Origin: Alistipes sp.
Lineage (GTDB): Bacteria; Bacteroidota; Bacteroidia; Bacteroidales; Rikenellaceae
Direction of reading: 5' to 3'
DNA length: 35,276 nt
Assembly (NCBI GenBank): GCA_017631285.1
Contig: JAGBTO010000097.1
Span: forward strand, 1-35,276
Part shown: piece by piece, positions 6,905 through 14,889 of the stretch
Numbering within the stretch: the stretch's first letter is position 1
How the letters are laid out: the number at the start of each line of letters is the position of its first letter
Notes under the pieces: model-generated
Database searches by the model: none
Told to the model about the DNA's origin: nothing
What the model saw: only the letters and a program-made list of their open reading frames with translations
Program-made: the position numbers and the translations under genes

Positions 6905-6996
6905 ACCCCACCGCAAGGGTGGTGTTTCGCTGCTACGCTCGGTAGAGGAAAATAAATTTTCCATCTACACTCACTTAAACGCAGCGTTGAATTTTG
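6905..6996. repeat. Palindromic repeat upstream of galE
   Basis: Contains the hairpin CCACC-GCAAG-GGTGG (about 6909-6923) and a second strong hairpin, GTAGAGGAAAAT (6942-6953) with ATTTTCCATCTAC (6956-6968, one bulged A). It ends in CGCAGCGT followed by TGAATTTTG. The 8-mer CGCAGCGT plus TTTTGAA is also found, inverted, at the left end of the element at 1562-1675. The open frame across it (6801-7004) is not a gene. Confidence 0.5.
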
Positions 6997-7023
6997 TAAT
7001 TTAATTTTTATTAGGTATCTTTG
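6993..7023 (+). promoter_or_regulatory. galE promoter
   Basis: TTTG (6993-6996), 19-nt spacer, TATCTTTG (7016-7023): an exact Bacteroidetes consensus match. The start codon follows 23 nt later. The -33 box lies in the TGAATTTTG end of the upstream repeat. Confidence 0.85.
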
Positions 7024-7046
7024 CGTAATTAAAAACACTGATTATT

Positions 7047-8072
7047 ATGAAAGAGATGGTATTAGTATCTGGTGGTGCGGGTTATATCGGTTCTCACACC
7101 GCAGTGGAGTTGATAAATGCAGGCTACGATGTAGTTGTGGCTGACAACCTTTCAAACTCTGATATGAGTGGCGTTGAAGGCGTACGCAAGATTACAGGCG
7201 TAGATGTTCCTTTTGTGAATGTTGATTGCTGCGACAAGGAGGCATTCCGCAAGGTTTTTGAGCAATATAACTTCAGCTCAATCATCCACTTCGCTGCTTA
7301 CAAGGCTGTGGGTGAGTCAGTTATCGACCCTATGAAGTATTATCGCAACAACCTAACATCGTTCATGAATGTGCTTGACCTGATGCGCGAGTTCTCACGT
7401 CCAAACATCGTATTCTCATCATCGGCTACCGTTTACGGCGAGGCTGACGAGTTGCCTGTAACGGAGCTTACACCTCGCAAGCCAGCCACTTCGGCTTATG
7501 GTAATACCAAGCAGATGTGCGAGGATATCTTGCGTGACTCGGTGAACGCTTACGAGGGCTTGAAGGGTATCTCGTTGCGTTACTTCAATCCTATCGGTGC
7601 ACACCCAACAGCTCTTATCGGCGAGCTTCCACGTGGTGTCCCACAGAACTTGGTACCATTCATCACTCAGACAGCAGCTGGCGTACGCGAGTGCTTGAGC
7701 GTCTTTGGTGACGACTATCCAACACCCGATGGTTCTTGCTTGCGCGACTACATCGACGTGGTAGATTTGGCAAAAGCTCACGTTGTGGCTATCACTCGCA
7801 TGATTGAGGATAAGAACAAGACTAAGTACGAAATATTCAACATTGGTACAGGAAATGCCACATCGGTATTGGAACTTGTAAACAGCTTCGAGCGCGTAAA
7901 CGAGCTTAAACTCAACTACAAGGTAGCTCCTCGCCGCCCAGGTGATGTTGTGTCAATTTGGGCAGATACCACTCTCGCAAACGAGGAGTTGGGCTGGAAG
8001 GCTGAGCGCCCATTGGACGACACTTTGCAGGCTGCTTGGGCATGGGAGAAGAATGTGCGAGGCATCAAATAA
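7047..8072 (+). CDS. galE: UDP-glucose 4-epimerase
   Basis: 341 residues, the standard size. The short-chain dehydrogenase fold is shown by the NAD-binding GGAGYIG at residues 9-15, the SSSATVYG strand at 124-131 with catalytic Ser/Thr, and the Y151xxxK155 pair (YGNTK). The substrate region LRYFNPIGAHP and the C-terminal RPGDV and ELGW motifs are typical. It interconverts UDP-Glc and UDP-Gal (often also UDP-GlcNAc and UDP-GalNAc) in the cytoplasm using bound NAD. The gene has its own strong promoter, and its codon choice (CGC/CGT, GGT, AAG) suggests good expression. Downstream is a beta-barrel gene on the same strand, 94 nt away, after a hairpin without a U tract. Confidence 0.95.
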   Translation: MKEMVLVSGGAGYIGSHTAVELINAGYDVVVADNLSNSDMSGVEGVRKITGVDVPFVNVDCCDKEAFRKVFEQYNFSSIIHFAAYKAVGESVIDPMKYYRNNLTSFMNVLDLMREFSRPNIVFSSSATVYGEADELPVTELTPRKPATSAYGNTKQMCEDILRDSVNAYEGLKGISLRYFNPIGAHPTALIGELPRGVPQNLVPFITQTAAGVRECLSVFGDDYPTPDGSCLRDYIDVVDLAKAHVVAITRMIEDKNKTKYEIFNIGTGNATSVLELVNSFERVNELKLNYKVAPRRPGDVVSIWADTTLANEELGWKAERPLDDTLQAAWAWEKNVRGIK

Positions 8073-8114
8073 TGCTCGACACAATAAAAACATTAAATTA
8101 GCGTTATTACTTCA

Positions 8115-8140
8115 GCACGGGTTACACATGTGACCCGTGC
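8115..8140 (+). terminator. Hairpin after galE, possible weak terminator or attenuator
   Basis: GCACGGGT (8115-8122) pairs with ACCCGTGC (8133-8140), with more pairing inside and a second outer helix (TAGC and ACTT with AAGT and GCTA). No U run follows, so it is not a standard intrinsic terminator. It sits 27 nt before the next start codon. Confidence 0.35.
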
Positions 8141-8166
8141 AAAGTATTGCTAAAGAACTACAATAG

Positions 8167-8832
8167 ATGAAAAAAGCATTGATACTCATGGTATTGGTAT
8201 TGATTGCAGTGGGAGAAGTTGCTGCGCAGAAATACTATATACCACGCTTCAAAAAGACAAAAATCGAGCGCGATTACGAGCTTGAGAATATGTCACACAA
8301 GTTCGCCATCAACCTGGGTAGCAGTTTCAACTTCGGCCTAGGCGAGCAGGACCTAATCAGTTACAGCAAACGCGGCGACGCTGTAAACTACCCACGAAGG
8401 ATGTCATTGTCGGGAGGTTCTTTCTACCTCGGCGCGGGTTATCGTTTCAACGAGAACTTCATTGCAGGCTTGGAGGGAGGTTTTCAACTTCAGGGTAAAG
8501 TTCACTCTTTCCCCCTTTACGCATCGCTGAAATACTACTATGGCAAAGCTGTGCAGACCAAGCGCCACCGTTGGTTCAACTACCTTAATGCCGGCCCTCA
8601 ATTCTATTTGGGTGACAAATACAAAACTGTCGGCGGTTTAGTTGCAGCTGGAGGTGGTTTGCGCGTCTTGGCTGGTCGCACGATGAAGATGGATGTATAT
8701 ATGGGATATCAACTTGGTATTCGCAACTGTGTGCCAAATACAAATGGTAAGTACGACATCCCAGCATCGGACATCACTTACCGTCAGTTGGCTCACATGA
8801 TTCAGGTGGGTGTAAACATTCCATTGTGGTAG
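8167..8832 (+). CDS. Outer-membrane beta-barrel protein, function unknown
   Basis: 221 residues. Signal peptide 1-20, ending EVAAQ. After a short basic linker come eight or so amphipathic strands (MSHKFAINLGSSFNFGL, GSFYLGAGYRF, FIAGLEGGFQL, PLYASLKYYY), giving the look of a small outer-membrane barrel of the OmpW/PorT-like size class. No catalytic motif and no name can be given. It shares the strand with galE but is separated by a hairpin, and a strong terminator follows it. Confidence 0.65.
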   Translation: MKKALILMVLVLIAVGEVAAQKYYIPRFKKTKIERDYELENMSHKFAINLGSSFNFGLGEQDLISYSKRGDAVNYPRRMSLSGGSFYLGAGYRFNENFIAGLEGGFQLQGKVHSFPLYASLKYYYGKAVQTKRHRWFNYLNAGPQFYLGDKYKTVGGLVAAGGGLRVLAGRTMKMDVYMGYQLGIRNCVPNTNGKYDIPASDITYRQLAHMIQVGVNIPLW

Positions 8833-8858
8833 GGAGGCCTAATTTAAGATTAATATAT

Positions 8859-8895
8859 AACGCTTGCATATCGAAATATGCAAGCGTTTATTTTT
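8859..8895 (+). terminator. Rho-independent terminator
   Basis: Perfect 13-bp stem AACGCTTGCATAT (8859-8871) with ATATGCAAGCGTT (8876-8888), loop CGAA, followed by TATTTTTT. Ends the transcript of the beta-barrel gene. Confidence 0.9.
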
Positions 8896-8955
8896 TAATA
8901 ACAAGGCTATCTTTCATGACCTAATCTTGGTGAAAATCAATAAATTTTAAATCTC

Positions 8956-8978
8956 ATATTTTGAATTTTGAATTTTAT
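8956..8978. repeat. TTTTGAATT tandem repeat overlapping the rplY promoter
   Basis: Two tandem TTTTGAA units plus a TTTTA end. The first unit provides the TTTG of the rplY -33 box. Confidence 0.65.
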
Positions 8979-8990
8979 AAGGTATCTTTG
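8960..8990 (+). promoter_or_regulatory. rplY-pth promoter
   Basis: TTTG (8960-8963), 19-nt spacer, TATCTTTG (8983-8990): an exact consensus match. It leaves a leader of about 87 nt before rplY, with GGCAT (9003-9007) able to pair with ATGCC (9047-9051). Confidence 0.85.
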
Positions 8991-9083
8991 CAGCCGATTT
9001 CAGGCATAATGGGATTTGACGACTGTGTTTTTCGCCAAGTTGAGTAATGCCGCAGGTAATAACTTTTTAATACACAAAACAAA

Positions 9084-9653
9084 ATGAAAACACTTTCAAT
9101 CAATGGTACAAAGCGTACCGAGTACGGTAAGAAGGTAGCTAAGGCTATCCGTCGTGAGGGTCAGGTACCTTGTATTATCTATGGTGGTGGCGAGGAGATC
9201 GCATTCTCAGTAGATGTAAAGGAGATTAAGCCTTTGATTTACACACCAAACTCTTATCTTGTTGAGATTAACATCGACGGTAAGGTTGAGACAGCAGTTA
9301 TGCGCGAGGTTCAGTTCCACCCAGTTCGTGAGCAGATTCTCCACATCGACTTCTATCGCGTACAGGAGGGTAAGCCAGTAGCTATCGCTATCCCAGTTCG
9401 TTTGACAGGTAACGCCGAGGGTGTTAAGATTGGTGGTAAGTTGGCTTTGTCAGCTCGTAAGCTCATCGTTAAGGCTTTGGTTGACCAGTTGCCAGACGAG
9501 ATCGTAGTAGATGTAACTCCTTTGAAGGTTGGTCAGACAATTTTCGTAGGTGACTTGAAGTTCGACAACCTTACATTTGTTACTCCTGCAACAACAGCAG
9601 TTTGCGCCGTTCGTGTAACTCGTGCAACTCGTTCAGCTGGTGCACAGCAGTAA
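9084..9653 (+). CDS. rplY: 50S ribosomal protein L25 (CTC form)
   Basis: 189 residues: an N-terminal 5S rRNA-binding L25 domain (about 1-92, with RTEYGKKVAKAIRREGQVPCIIYGG and FHPVREQILHIDFY) and the extra beta-rich C-terminal domain (about 93-180) that defines the long CTC/TL5 form. It binds 5S rRNA in the large subunit. Codon use is strongly biased (GGT, CGT, AAG), as expected for a ribosomal protein. It has its own promoter and a leader of about 87 nt that can fold, so autogenous control is possible but not shown. pth follows after 13 nt. Confidence 0.95.
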   Translation: MKTLSINGTKRTEYGKKVAKAIRREGQVPCIIYGGGEEIAFSVDVKEIKPLIYTPNSYLVEINIDGKVETAVMREVQFHPVREQILHIDFYRVQEGKPVAIAIPVRLTGNAEGVKIGGKLALSARKLIVKALVDQLPDEIVVDVTPLKVGQTIFVGDLKFDNLTFVTPATTAVCAVRVTRATRSAGAQQ

Positions 9654-9666
9654 TCGTTAGAGGAGA

Positions 9667-10230
9667 ATGAAATACCTCGTTGTAGGATTGGGAAACATCG
9701 GCGCCGAGTATGCCGAAACCCGTCACAACATAGGTTTCAAAGTGTTGGATGCCTTGGCTGAGGCATCCAACGTCTCTTTTATGGCAGGTCGTTACGGCGC
9801 AACGACTACCGTAAAGCACAAGGGACGCCAAATCATATTATTGAAACCTTCGACATACATGAACCTCTCGGGTAAAGCCGTACGTTACTGGATGGAGCAG
9901 GAGAAGATTTCCATCGAAAACCTACTCATCATCTCGGACGATATAGCCCTGCCATTCGGACAGCTGCGCATGCGCAAGAAGGGCAGCGCTGGAGGTCATA
10001 ACGGACTCAAGAATATCTCGGAGCTATTGGGTCGTGAGGATTATGCCCGCATGCGCTTCGGCGTGGGAGGGGACTTCGCTCGAGGCCATCAGGTGGATTA
10101 CGTCCTGGGCGAGTGGAGCGACGAGGAGCGAAAGAGCATGCCCGAGCGTCTGAAAATCTTTGGCGACGCCATCCTGTCGTTTGCCTGCGTAGGTGCCGAC
10201 ATGACGATGAATAGCTTTAATAAGAAATAA
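9667..10230 (+). CDS. pth: Peptidyl-tRNA hydrolase
   Basis: 187 residues, the normal length. The family signatures are complete: [18 protein letters not shown] with Asn10 and catalytic His20, the STYMNLSG strand, the [25 protein letters not shown] segment with the conserved Asp and Asn. It releases peptides from prematurely dropped peptidyl-tRNA in the cytoplasm. Co-transcribed with rplY (13-nt gap), a frequent pairing in bacteria. The ATG at 9667 is preceded by GAGGAG. Confidence 0.95.
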   Translation: MKYLVVGLGNIGAEYAETRHNIGFKVLDALAEASNVSFMAGRYGATTTVKHKGRQIILLKPSTYMNLSGKAVRYWMEQEKISIENLLIISDDIALPFGQLRMRKKGSAGGHNGLKNISELLGREDYARMRFGVGGDFARGHQVDYVLGEWSDEERKSMPERLKIFGDAILSFACVGADMTMNSFNKK

Positions 10231-10247
10231 ACAGGATTTTCCACATA

Positions 10248-10285
10248 AAGTAAAGCCCCCACGAATATTCGCGAGGGCTTTACTT
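10248..10285. terminator. Bidirectional terminator between pth and the M28 peptidase gene
   Basis: AAGTAAAGCCC (10248-10258) pairs with GGGCTTTACTT (10275-10285), with CGAATATTCG partly pairing inside. It lies between convergent genes and can act for both. Confidence 0.8.
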
Positions 10286-10300
10286 ATATATCAAGGTACA

Positions 10301-11557
10301 TTAATACTGCTCAATAAAATCTACCACCAACTTAAAGATTGGCTCGTAGTTATCAAACAGCGAATTCTCCCATGTGTCGTAGATGGTGTGGTAGTATTTG
10401 TGTGCATCGCCACCCTCGTTCATCAGGAAGATGCAAGGAACACCTCGCTGTGCAAAAGGATAGTGGTCGCTATTGCCGGCAAGCGGAGCGCGATTCAAAC
10501 TCTTGAAATAGCCCTTTTGGGTATTGATTTTCTCAAATAACTCATAGCCCTTCATACCCTCGTCGCTCGCCTCGCAATATTGCACAGGATTGTTGTCGGC
10601 AATCATGTCGAGGTTGATAAGATAACGCACCTGCTGCAATGGCGCAGATGGATGCTCAGCAAACCACTCAGAACCTCTAAGATAAGCATCCTCACCCGAG
10701 AAAGCCACAAAATAGATATCATACTCAGGCTTATTCTTGGCATAGTGGGCTGCGAGAGTTACGATAGTCGCAGTACCCGAAGCATTGTCGTGCGCACCAG
10801 CATAAAAAGTCTTCTTTCCCAAAACGCCCAAATGGTCGTAGTGAGCCGTGAAGAGGTAACACTTGTCGTGACGCTTACCCTCGACCTTGGCTATGACATT
10901 AAAGCACTCGTTATCTTTTAAGAACTCGTTTTCGATATCGAGCTTAATACTCTTGGCTGAGGTGGGAAATGATGAGTTAACCCACAACATAGGCTTCTCA
11001 ATCACTCGTTCGCCATAGGCTTTATAGAACTTGAGCGTAGGCTCGTTCCACGTATAAATCAGACCAGCATTCTGGCATCCCTCCTTACTCTGCAAGCGCT
11101 TGAAATCGGCAGTATGCTTATATGTAAACCAGAAGTCACACACCACAAAGACGTCCTTATTCTCGGGAAGTGCCAACTCCTCGAAAATCTTTGCCGAGTT
11201 GTAGTTCAGCGTGTCAATGTAATAGAGTTTATACTCACCCTTAGCACCTGGCGAGAACTCACGCATGGTAAAATCCACGCCTGGAACTAGCTTCTTGCCG
11301 TCCACCGTGAACTTCATCTTGCCGGGGAAAGTGTTAATATCGAGCTTAAATGGCTGGCAAACAACCTCATCCACACCGGCCTTCTCGAACTCCTTAGCCA
11401 AATACTCACCAGCCTTATTGGCTCCGTCGAAAGCATAACCACGACCCTTATATTTTGCCGAGCTAAGCTCCTTCACAACTCTCTTGTAGTGTGATAAATC
11501 CTGTGCCCCAACGTGAAGCACAAAAAATGACAACAGTACAACGAATAATCTCTTCAT
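10301..11557 (-). CDS. M28-family zinc metallopeptidase, exported
   Basis: 418 residues from the ATG at 11557 (MKRLFVVLL); an upstream TTG is less likely. Signal peptide 1-19 (HVGAQ). A long N-terminal region with a PA-like inserted domain is followed by the M28 core: AHYDHLG with Zn ligand His239, HDNASG with bridging Asp257, SGED with Glu289 as base and Asp290 as ligand, LDMI with Asp318, and SDHYPF with His365. The set is complete, with Asp in place of the more usual Glu at 290. It should act in the periplasm or outside as an aminopeptidase; Bacteroidetes homologues include glutaminyl cyclase-like enzymes, so substrate is open. It follows the YitT gene after 24 nt. Confidence 0.88.
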   Translation of the reverse strand: MKRLFVVLLSFFVLHVGAQDLSHYKRVVKELSSAKYKGRGYAFDGANKAGEYLAKEFEKAGVDEVVCQPFKLDINTFPGKMKFTVDGKKLVPGVDFTMREFSPGAKGEYKLYYIDTLNYNSAKIFEELALPENKDVFVVCDFWFTYKHTADFKRLQSKEGCQNAGLIYTWNEPTLKFYKAYGERVIEKPMLWVNSSFPTSAKSIKLDIENEFLKDNECFNVIAKVEGKRHDKCYLFTAHYDHLGVLGKKTFYAGAHDNASGTATIVTLAAHYAKNKPEYDIYFVAFSGEDAYLRGSEWFAEHPSAPLQQVRYLINLDMIADNNPVQYCEASDEGMKGYELFEKINTQKGYFKSLNRAPLAGNSDHYPFAQRGVPCIFLMNEGGDAHKYYHTIYDTWENSLFDNYEPIFKLVVDFIEQY

Positions 11558-11581
11558 TACTAGATATAAATTACTTAACAA

Positions 11582-12523
11582 CTACGCTTTGCTCAACGCC
11601 TCAAAGCCTTTTCCATATACACCCATCACAGAACCCATTGTAATGAAGGCATTCTCGTCGATGCGATGTGCTATCTTCAAAATCTCAGATGCATTGCGCT
11701 TACGGCACACAACCATAGCTATCTTGCATTCCGCCTTTGAATACCAGCCCTTACCATCGATAATGGTAACACCACGATGAGCCTCATTATTAATGGCATC
11801 GGCTATTTCGGCATATTTAGGACTGATAATGAATATTTGACTTGACTGCTGGCTACCAGATTGAATCACATCTACAGTGTAGCCATACACCGCAATCATG
11901 ATATAACCATAAACAATAGTCGCAATACCTGTGGCTATATCGTCAGCCACAAAGATTGAGCAACCAATGATAAAGAAGTCACTCGAGATTACAATCTTTC
12001 CATAGCTGATGGTCTTATACTTATTGATAATCATCGCCACAATATCAGTACCGCCTGTCGAGCCACCCTGACTAAAACTGATAGCAACACCCGAACCTGC
12101 AATCACTGCACCCAAGATGATAAGCAGAATATTGTGAGAGTTAATCGTTTCGGTATATTGCACAAGCAGTCCATTGGGTACAATCTCACCATCAAGCAAT
12201 ACTCCATTAGGCAACCAATAATCCCACGCATCCATAGCTATGGAGAGGACTATGATACAATAAATGGTCTTGAGTCCGAAGTTCCATCCGACAATAAAAC
12301 CTCCTATAAGGAGCAAAATACCGTTGATGATAAATACAAACTGTCCAAGAGTGATAGCTGGGAAGATAGCATTCAGGAGCATCGACATGCCCGTAGCACC
12401 ACCACCCATACCTCCTGCAGGAATAATACATGCTGTCCATCCGAAAGCGTAGAGGAACATTCCCAAGCCCAGGACGATGTACTCCTTAAAGCCTACTGCG
12501 GCTTTGGTCATTGAAAGTTTCAT
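11582..12523 (-). CDS. YitT-family membrane protein (YitT_membrane plus DUF2179)
   Basis: 313 residues. Five or six membrane helices in the first 220 residues, including the family glycine-rich loop IPAGGMGGGATGMSML and the repeat-like segment VAISFSQGGSTGGTDIVAMII, then a soluble C-terminal DUF2179 domain of about 80 residues (IFIISPKYAEIADAI, AHRGVTIIDGKGWYSK). Located in the inner membrane; the function of the family is not known. It probably shares a transcript with the M28 gene downstream (24-nt gap) and perhaps with the radical SAM gene upstream (68-nt gap). Confidence 0.9.
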   Translation of the reverse strand: MKLSMTKAAVGFKEYIVLGLGMFLYAFGWTACIIPAGGMGGGATGMSMLLNAIFPAITLGQFVFIINGILLLIGGFIVGWNFGLKTIYCIIVLSIAMDAWDYWLPNGVLLDGEIVPNGLLVQYTETINSHNILLIILGAVIAGSGVAISFSQGGSTGGTDIVAMIINKYKTISYGKIVISSDFFIIGCSIFVADDIATGIATIVYGYIMIAVYGYTVDVIQSGSQQSSQIFIISPKYAEIADAINNEAHRGVTIIDGKGWYSKAECKIAMVVCRKRNASEILKIAHRIDENAFITMGSVMGVYGKGFEALSKA

Positions 12524-12591
12524 AGCTGTAATTGCCTTTACTTATAATCTATAACTAATTTTCTTATTTTCATTGATAATATTAACCATTA

Positions 12592-13551
12592 TCATTTTTC
12601 CGCTACAAATATATTAAAAATATCGCCTTGATATACATCTTTTAACTCCAATTGTTTATCAAGCATCATCAAAAGCGTTTCGTTGCGTATAAGTCCCCAC
12701 CCCTCGATATGATGATAACGCGGTGGCGCCTCACCTGCAAAGCGCTCAATAACAATATCAGGACGTAGGCGACGCACTATCTCAACAAACAGGTCGATAT
12801 ACTCATCCACCGACCAAAAATGGAATCGCTCAGGGTGGGCATCATACTCCTTCGCCATCGGCGTATCCTTGAAGAGTTGCAACTGATGAAACTTGATAGT
12901 TGTAAGCGGCAGGGAATTTATCTTTTCAACCTGTTCTACAAGCATCTGTTCGCTCTCTCCTGGCAACCCCAGAATAAAGTGCGCCCCACAGTGTATCCCA
13001 CGCTCGGCAGTCATCTTTATGGCTCTCTCAGCTATGGCGAAATCATGACCACGATTTATATTCCGAAGTGTTGTATCGTAGCACGACTCAACACCATACT
13101 CCAAAATCACATATTTTTGTTTTGACAGCTCAGCAAAGTAGTCCAGCTTCTGCTCATCCACACAGTCAGGACGTGTACCAACCACTATGCCCGCCACATC
13201 GGGATGTGCAAGCGCTTCATCGTAACACCTCTTAAGCTGCTCCAGCGGAGCATAGGTATTTGAGAATGACTGAAAATATGCCAAATAACGCTGTGCCGTA
13301 CGATAGCGGCGACGGTGAAACTCTATTCCCTCCTCAATCTGTTGGGTTATACTTTTGTGGCTCTGACAATACGATGGAGTAAAGGCATCGTTGCGACAAA
13401 ATGTACATCCACCCCACGATATAGAGCCATCTCGATTGGGGCAACCAAAACCAGCGTTGATGGTCACCTTCTGCATACGTGAGCCAAAAGTGCGCTTGAA
13501 ATATGCCGCATAGCTATTAAAGCGGCGCTCATCTCCCCATGGATATGGCAT
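12592..13551 (-). CDS. Radical SAM protein, TIGR01212/YhcC family
   Basis: 319 residues from the ATG at 13551 (MPYPWGDERR); an upstream TTG start is unlikely. The [4Fe-4S] ligands are Cys37, Cys49 and Cys52 (CPNRDGS...GGCTFC), the long spacing typical of the YhcC family rather than CX3CX2C. Further family blocks: GTRPDC, LEYGVES, GAHFILGLPGE and KFHQLQLFKDTPMA. The cytoplasmic reaction is unknown to me. A terminal segment after residue 290 is short. A weak -7 box (13590-13597) lies upstream. Confidence 0.92.
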   Translation of the reverse strand: MPYPWGDERRFNSYAAYFKRTFGSRMQKVTINAGFGCPNRDGSISWGGCTFCRNDAFTPSYCQSHKSITQQIEEGIEFHRRRYRTAQRYLAYFQSFSNTYAPLEQLKRCYDEALAHPDVAGIVVGTRPDCVDEQKLDYFAELSKQKYVILEYGVESCYDTTLRNINRGHDFAIAERAIKMTAERGIHCGAHFILGLPGESEQMLVEQVEKINSLPLTTIKFHQLQLFKDTPMAKEYDAHPERFHFWSVDEYIDLFVEIVRRLRPDIVIERFAGEAPPRYHHIEGWGLIRNETLLMMLDKQLELKDVYQGDIFNIFVAEK

Positions 13552-13589
13552 TGTATTAAATCTTTGGTAAGGAAACAACTTTCACTATA

Positions 13590-13597
13590 CAAATTTA
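13590..13597 (-). promoter_or_regulatory. Possible -7 box for the radical SAM gene
   Basis: The minus strand reads TAAATTTG, matching TAnnTTTG, about 40 nt before the ATG at 13551. No good -33 box. Confidence 0.35.
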
Positions 13598-13677
13598 ATC
13601 AAACTATCGTTATATGATACTCAAGGTCTAAAAAATCTTGCATCAATGAATATATATTCTTATTATCGCCACATTGC

Positions 13678-13714
13678 AACAAAAAAAACTGTCGCAAACC
13701 CGATGTTCACGACA
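13678..13714 (-). terminator. Terminator of the uppS-bamA-ompH-ompH cluster
   Basis: CTGTCG (13688-13693) pairs with CGACAG (13709-13714) around a 15-nt loop; on the minus strand a run of eight or more T follows. It lies 29 nt past the stop of the last ompH gene. Confidence 0.75.
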
Positions 13715-13742
13715 GCCAAACTTTATTCTTGATTATTAATTA

Positions 13743-14291
13743 CTACTGCGCTGGAGTAGTAGTTGTTGTTGAAATTACCTTATCCCAATCTACGCCAAGC
13801 TTGACAGCTACATCCTTCGAGATATCAGCGACAGTAGCCTCATCAACATAAATCAAAGCTGTACCTGGGAGAATTACACTGTAACCACCAGCCTTAGCTA
13901 CCTCGTTGATGGTGTTCTTAACCTTCTCATAAATAGGGGTCATCAACTTCTGCTGCTCCTTTTGAATGTCCTGCTGTGCAATCTGCTCGAACTGCTGGAT
14001 GCGGTTGCTGATATCATCAAGTTCCTTCTCCTTAAGCTGCTTGATAGAATCACTCATACCCTCAGCATTCTTCTGATACTCCTGGAACTTGGTATTAAAC
14101 TCAACCTGAAGAGTCTCAGCCTGAGCTGACAAGTCCTTAGCAAAAGTCTCAAGCTTTGCCATAGCCTCATTTGTCTCAGTCATATTAGCCACGATAGGGT
14201 CTGTGTTGATGTAACCGATTTTCTGAGCGAAGAGTGATGACGTAAACATCACGCATACAACCGCAAGGGTTAGTTTAAATACTTTTTTCAT
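13743..14291 (-). CDS. ompH: OmpH/Skp-family periplasmic chaperone (second copy)
   Basis: 182 residues. Signal peptide 1-22 (SLFAQ), then the OmpH opening KIGYINTDPIVANM, a long charged coiled-coil region (about 40-130) rich in Gln, Glu and Lys, and the C-terminal core strand with GGYSVILPGTALIYVDEA. Skp-type proteins are trimeric and hold unfolded outer-membrane proteins in the periplasm on their way to BamA. It ends in a Thr-rich tail. Last gene of the minus-strand cluster after bamA and a first ompH copy, 37 nt downstream of that copy. Confidence 0.9.
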   Translation of the reverse strand: MKKVFKLTLAVVCVMFTSSLFAQKIGYINTDPIVANMTETNEAMAKLETFAKDLSAQAETLQVEFNTKFQEYQKNAEGMSDSIKQLKEKELDDISNRIQQFEQIAQQDIQKEQQKLMTPIYEKVKNTINEVAKAGGYSVILPGTALIYVDEATVADISKDVAVKLGVDWDKVISTTTTTPAQ

Positions 14292-14328
14292 AATCTTTTT
14301 TATGTGTGTAATTATTAGTTTGCATTAG

Positions 14329-14838
14329 TTATTTCTTCAGCATATCTATCACCGCCTGAGTGTGGTCGGCCTTCGAAGAGTAATAGAGCATGGTAGCATT
14401 CTGCGAGATATCGATAATCATATCAAAGCCTTTCAGCTTGGCATACTCTTCAATAGCTGCAAAAACCGCCTTTTGGATAGGTTGAATCATCTCCAAACGT
14501 TTCTTCATCAGCGTGCCATCAGTACCAAATATTGACTCTTGATACTGTGTCGCCTCCTGCTCCATCTCCAATATCTTCTGCTCGGTAGCCTGCTGTGATG
14601 CAACATTGAGCTGCTCGCGACGCTCCATATACTTATTATATAAGGTCTCTACCTCCTCAAACTTCCTATCTACCTCAGCCTGATAATCATTGGCAAGCCT
14701 GTCGAGTTCGGCAATCGCAGTATTATAACCCTCGATTGATTTAAAAATCTTTTCGCTATTTACTACTGCGTAATTCTGCGCCATGGCAACCGACGCTAAG
14801 CCCAATATGAGAGCAATGGTTAAAAGCATTCGTTTCAT
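14329..14838 (-). CDS. ompH: OmpH/Skp-family periplasmic chaperone (first copy)
   Basis: 169 residues. Signal peptide 1-20 (VAMAQ), then NYAVVNSEKIFKSI in place of the usual GYVN(S/T) opening, a coiled-coil arm (about 35-120) and the core segment AKLKGFDMIIDISQNATMLYYS. Same family and role as the next gene, but the two share little identity beyond the pattern, so they may have different clients or form mixed trimers. Lies 51 nt after bamA. Confidence 0.9.
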   Translation of the reverse strand: MKRMLLTIALILGLASVAMAQNYAVVNSEKIFKSIEGYNTAIAELDRLANDYQAEVDRKFEEVETLYNKYMERREQLNVASQQATEQKILEMEQEATQYQESIFGTDGTLMKKRLEMIQPIQKAVFAAIEEYAKLKGFDMIIDISQNATMLYYSSKADHTQAVIDMLKK

Positions 14839-14889
14839 AGTCGTATATGTTTAGTTATACACTTACTCTCTCAAAATCTTTGCCGCAGG

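Noticed and set aside
6801-7004. 67-residue open frame, plus strand
   Set aside because: It is the galE upstream repeat read through, with no protein-like composition, and it overlaps the galE promoter.
9000-9060. tRNA-like or riboswitch-like element before rplY
   Set aside because: No cloverleaf or known riboswitch consensus could be fitted; only a single possible long-range pairing was seen.
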